Made by a program: the position numbers and the translations under genes. This document shows, piece by piece, positions 52,410-54,604 of a DNA stretch of 54,604 nucleotides. Every line of letters begins with the position of its first letter. The stretch's first letter is position 1. The notes beneath the pieces were generated by a model that was given only the letters and a program-made list of their open reading frames with translations, did no database searches and was not told the origin of the DNA. This DNA comes from Pontimonas sp. (GTDB lineage Bacteria > Actinomycetota > Actinomycetes > Actinomycetales > Microbacteriaceae), in NCBI GenBank assembly GCA_021741945.1, contig JAIOWV010000001.1, positions 1 through 54,604 of the forward strand. The letters are read 5' to 3'.

Positions 52410-52733
52410 TCAGGCCAGATAGAACACACTTTCCAACTGAGTGAAGCCCTCATCAGGCTTTTTCCCGGCCAGTTGCTGGAAGAACGGGGCCATCTCTGCC
52501 TGCCACCGGGTGTTGACGTCTAGCTTGGCCATACCGGCGCGCGCGGCGTCAAGGTCCGGTGTTTCGAAATAGCCAAACAGTGCGCCGTCTTCTCGATCAA
52601 GAAAGAGGGAATAGTTTGTCCACCCGGTTGATCTCAGGGCCTCGAGCATGTCGGGCCAGACCTCCGCGTGGCGGCGGACGTATTCGTCAAGGGTGTCGGT
52701 GTTGAGCTGAAGCCTGAAGCCAACTCGCTGCAT
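52410..52733 (-). CDS. rhaM: L-rhamnose mutarotase
   Basis: 107 residues from the ATG at 52733 (AAAGGA ahead); an upstream start adds six residues. 'VGFRLQLNTDTLDEYVRRHAEVWPDML' has the conserved Tyr and His of the active site. 'YSLFLDREDGALFGYFE' and a C-terminal Trp ('RWQAEMAPFFQ') complete the dimeric fold. Interconverts alpha and beta L-rhamnose; lies after rhaS in the uptake locus. Confidence 0.93.
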   Translation of the reverse strand: MQRVGFRLQLNTDTLDEYVRRHAEVWPDMLEALRSTGWTNYSLFLDREDGALFGYFETPDLDAARAGMAKLDVNTRWQAEMAPFFQQLAGKKPDEGFTQLESVFYLA

Positions 52734-52759
52734 GATGTGTCCTTTCTGCACTTAACGAC

Positions 52760-52796
52760 ACTGGGTGGTAGCCACAGTCTGTGACTACCACCCAGT
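52760..52796. repeat. 12-bp stem hairpin between rhaS and rhaM
   Basis: Perfect arms ACTGGGTGGTAG and CTACCACCCAGT with a 13-nt loop that can pair further (CACA/TGTG). No T-run follows on the minus strand. It probably protects the 3' end of the abundant rhaS message. Confidence 0.7.
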
Positions 52797-52821
52797 TTGG
52801 TCAACTAGCTACTACAAGGAA

Positions 52822-53898
52822 TTAGTAGATCTCCTTGAAGGTTGCAATGTTGTCGATGGTGAAGGTGAAGGGGTCACCGAGGAAGGCAATGCCGCCCTCG
52901 ATAACTTCGTAAGTCACGCCACCAGCGGTGAAGGTTGAACCGACGGAACCGTCGAATTCGCCCTGCATCGAGAGGACTGCTGCGTACACAGCGACATAAC
53001 CGAGGTCAATGGGGTTCCAGAGACCAACCTTGGTGATGGTGCCATCTTCGATGTAAGGAGCCATCTCAGAAGGAAGACCCAGACCGGTCACCGCAACGGT
53101 GGCGCCCTTAGCCTTCTTCTCCTGTGCAGCGGCCAGAACACCCACGGTGGTGGGGGCAATGATGCCGGCTACGTCAGGGTACTGAGAGAGAATCGCGTTG
53201 AACTGCTCAACGGACTTGGTTGCGTCATCGTCACCGTAGAAGGTTGCGGACTCAAGGTCGCCACCACACCAAGACATGTTGGGGTAGGTCTCCTCGAGGT
53301 ACGGTCCCATTGCGGCAATCCAGACGTTCTGGTTAGCAGCGGTTGCAGCAGCGGACAGGATTGCAACACAACCCTCTTCGCCAACTTCTTCAGCAATCCA
53401 GTCAACCTCAGCGGTACCGATGCGATCGGCAGCGGAGGGGAGGATGGATACCAGACGCGAGTCAGCAGACTCGGCGGCAACGTCAGCGTCGGAGGTCACA
53501 ATCGTGATTCCGGCAGCAGCAGCTTCCTGAAGAGCAGGAACGATGGCGTTCTGGTCAGCAGCGGAGATCACAAGAGCGTCGTAGCCCTCCTGGATCACCT
53601 GGTTGATGAACTGAACCTGTGCGGGGCCAGTGGCCTCGTTGGGTCCAATGTAGTCACAGGTAGCGCCGAGCTCTTCACAAGCCTTCTGTGCACCCTCGTC
53701 CCATGCAGCGAAGTAACCAATGTTGATGGCCTTCGGCATGATGGCGATACGGTACGACTCGGCAGCTTCGCTGGTCTCGGTCGACTCAGCTGGCTCTTCA
53801 GTTACTGTTTCGGTGCTCGCGCACCCGGCAATGCCGAGTGCGACTACGGCGCTGAGGGCAAAAGTCCTCAGGCCCGACTTAATGAGTCGGTTTTTCAT
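52822..53898 (-). CDS. rhaS: Rhamnose ABC transporter substrate-binding lipoprotein
   Basis: 358 residues from the ATG at 53898, which gives 'MKNRLIKSGLRTFALSAVV' and lipobox 'GIAGC'. Type I sugar-binding (LacI/RbsB-like) fold: 'IAIMPKAINIGYFAAWDEGAQ', 'DALVISAADQNAIVPAL', 'IVTSDADV' and 'TVAVTGLGLPSEMAPYIEDG'. Rhamnose is assigned from the neighbouring mutarotase and family resemblance to RhaS. Overlaps the permease gene by 20 nt. Confidence 0.88.
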   Translation of the reverse strand: MKNRLIKSGLRTFALSAVVALGIAGCASTETVTEEPAESTETSEAAESYRIAIMPKAINIGYFAAWDEGAQKACEELGATCDYIGPNEATGPAQVQFINQVIQEGYDALVISAADQNAIVPALQEAAAAGITIVTSDADVAAESADSRLVSILPSAADRIGTAEVDWIAEEVGEEGCVAILSAAATAANQNVWIAAMGPYLEETYPNMSWCGGDLESATFYGDDDATKSVEQFNAILSQYPDVAGIIAPTTVGVLAAAQEKKAKGATVAVTGLGLPSEMAPYIEDGTITKVGLWNPIDLGYVAVYAAVLSMQGEFDGSVGSTFTAGGVTYEVIEGGIAFLGDPFTFTIDNIATFKEIY

Positions 53899-54604
53899 TT
53901 CCCACCTCTCGAATGGTTTTCTTGGTGTTGTCCTTACCCAACGCACTGGGGCGTTTACGTAAGGCTTCAGTTATCTTTGGTGCGATAACTGAAATCAACA
54001 GCAATGCGCCACTGACAATCAGTAGCGAGTTTGCTGTAAAACCTGTGAGCTGCAGCGCAGAGCGAATGACACCGAGGGAGAGCACGGCGGCGAGAACGCC
54101 CCACATTGTGCCCACTCCACCGGCAATCGAAACGCCTCCGAAGAGCACGGCAGCAATGATGCTGAGCTCATAGCCCACTGCGCCATCGGGCGAGGCGCTG
54201 GCAAATCGGAGCGTGTACACAACCCCGGCCACACCAGCCATCAGACCGGTCATGGCAAAAAGCATCAGCTTGGTGCGCTCCACTGGGATGCCACTGAAAC
54301 GGGCAGCCTCCGCGTTCACACCAATCGCGAACGTCCACCGGCCGTAGCGGGTGTGGTGAAGAACAAACCACGCGGTGGCAGCCAGGACCACGAGAAGAAT
54401 TGTGGACCAAGGCAGGAAGGTGCCGGGAATGCGCCCGTAACCAATCGAGATCCAGAACTCAGGCAACTCGTTGACCGGCAGATTACCCAGTAGGGCATAG
54501 CTCAAGCCTCGATAGAGCGCCAAAGTGGCGAACGTGACGGCAAGTGAGGGCAAGCCGAGTTTTGTCACGAGATAACCGATGAAGAGGCCGCAGGCCAAAC
54601 CAAC
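53879..54604 (-). CDS. Sugar ABC transporter permease (RhaP/RhaQ-like), partial
   Basis: 241 codons visible, open to the window edge, so its N-terminus is missing. Membrane protein of the RbsC/XylH class: 'LPSLAVTFATLALYRGLSYAL', the cytoplasmic EAA-like loop 'GRWTFAIGVNAEAARFSGIPVERTK' interacts with the ATPase, and 'AVLFGGVSIAGGVGTMWG' follows. Whether it is RhaP or RhaQ cannot be told from the C-terminal part. Confidence 0.88.
   Translation of the reverse strand, partial: VGLACGLFIGYLVTKLGLPSLAVTFATLALYRGLSYALLGNLPVNELPEFWISIGYGRIPGTFLPWSTILLVVLAATAWFVLHHTRYGRWTFAIGVNAEAARFSGIPVERTKLMLFAMTGLMAGVAGVVYTLRFASASPDGAVGYELSIIAAVLFGGVSIAGGVGTMWGVLAAVLSLGVIRSALQLTGFTANSLLIVSGALLLISVIAPKITEALRKRPSALGKDNTKKTIREVGNEKPTH

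Overview
The window is a compact, GC-rich, densely coding stretch of an actinobacterial chromosome. The order pcrA–sucC–sucD–perM-like–purN–purH is the classic actinobacterial arrangement. DUF4244 and TadE-like pilus genes, the actinobacterial long form of YccA, an LAxTG-type surface protein and many TANNNT-N6-start (leaderless) genes point the same way. The content (rhamnose uptake, very short intergenic gaps, convergent genes whose 3' ends overlap by 4, 11 and 44 nt) suits a small-genome, free-living Microbacteriaceae, perhaps an aquatic one. The family-level call is an inference from gene content, not from a marker gene. No gene-free stretch longer than about 300 bases exists.

Layout. 1–7.9 kb: the end of a heme-binding protein gene facing an HtaA-type heme protein; GNAT, MsrB, a DUF606 transporter and an acyltransferase; a RelE/AbrB toxin–antitoxin pair with a perfect operator; an mhqO/mhqD-like quinone-detoxification pair; a DUF305 lipoprotein. 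8.1–13.7 kb: a redox module (heme membrane domain fused to a flavin/2Fe-2S reductase, ApbE, an Ala/Pro-rich protein, a protein with a poly-Asp tail) divergent from an OmpR/HK two-component system. 13.8–16 kb: an EmrB-type MFS pump and an unknown membrane-anchored protein. 16.05–20.32 kb: a putative 4.25-kb island bounded by a 26-bp direct repeat of the 3' end of tRNA-Thr(CGT), carrying a surface protein and a second two-component system. 20.4–28.6 kb: a DUF2231–cytochrome b5 fusion, an MFS protein, a secreted peptidase, and a tightly packed topA–tmk–holB run. 28.7–31.6 kb: a minimal Tad/Flp pilus locus. 31.8–38 kb: acs, RidA, DUF4177, a PASTA-bearing class A PBP, a metallophosphoesterase and tRNA-Pro(CGG). 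38–45.2 kb: one-carbon and purine genes (tdk, folD, glyA under a ZTP riboswitch, purH, purN) with icd and a 38-residue Cys-rich protein under a CsoR-like operator. 45.2–51 kb: perM-like, sucD, sucC, pcrA. 51–54.6 kb: DUF4190, YccA, then the start of a rhamnose uptake locus (rhaM, rhaS and a permease cut by the window edge).

How the genes work together. icd, sucCD and acs supply TCA and acetate metabolism. folD, glyA, purH and purN are linked through one-carbon units, and the ZTP riboswitch reports the purine/folate state. The heme proteins, the heme/flavin/2Fe-2S reductase, ApbE and the acidic secreted protein suggest an investment in iron or envelope redox chemistry. The most promising places for something undescribed are the tRNA-Thr island, the redox cluster with its poly-Asp protein, and the 38-aa Cys-rich gene with its private CsoR-like operator.
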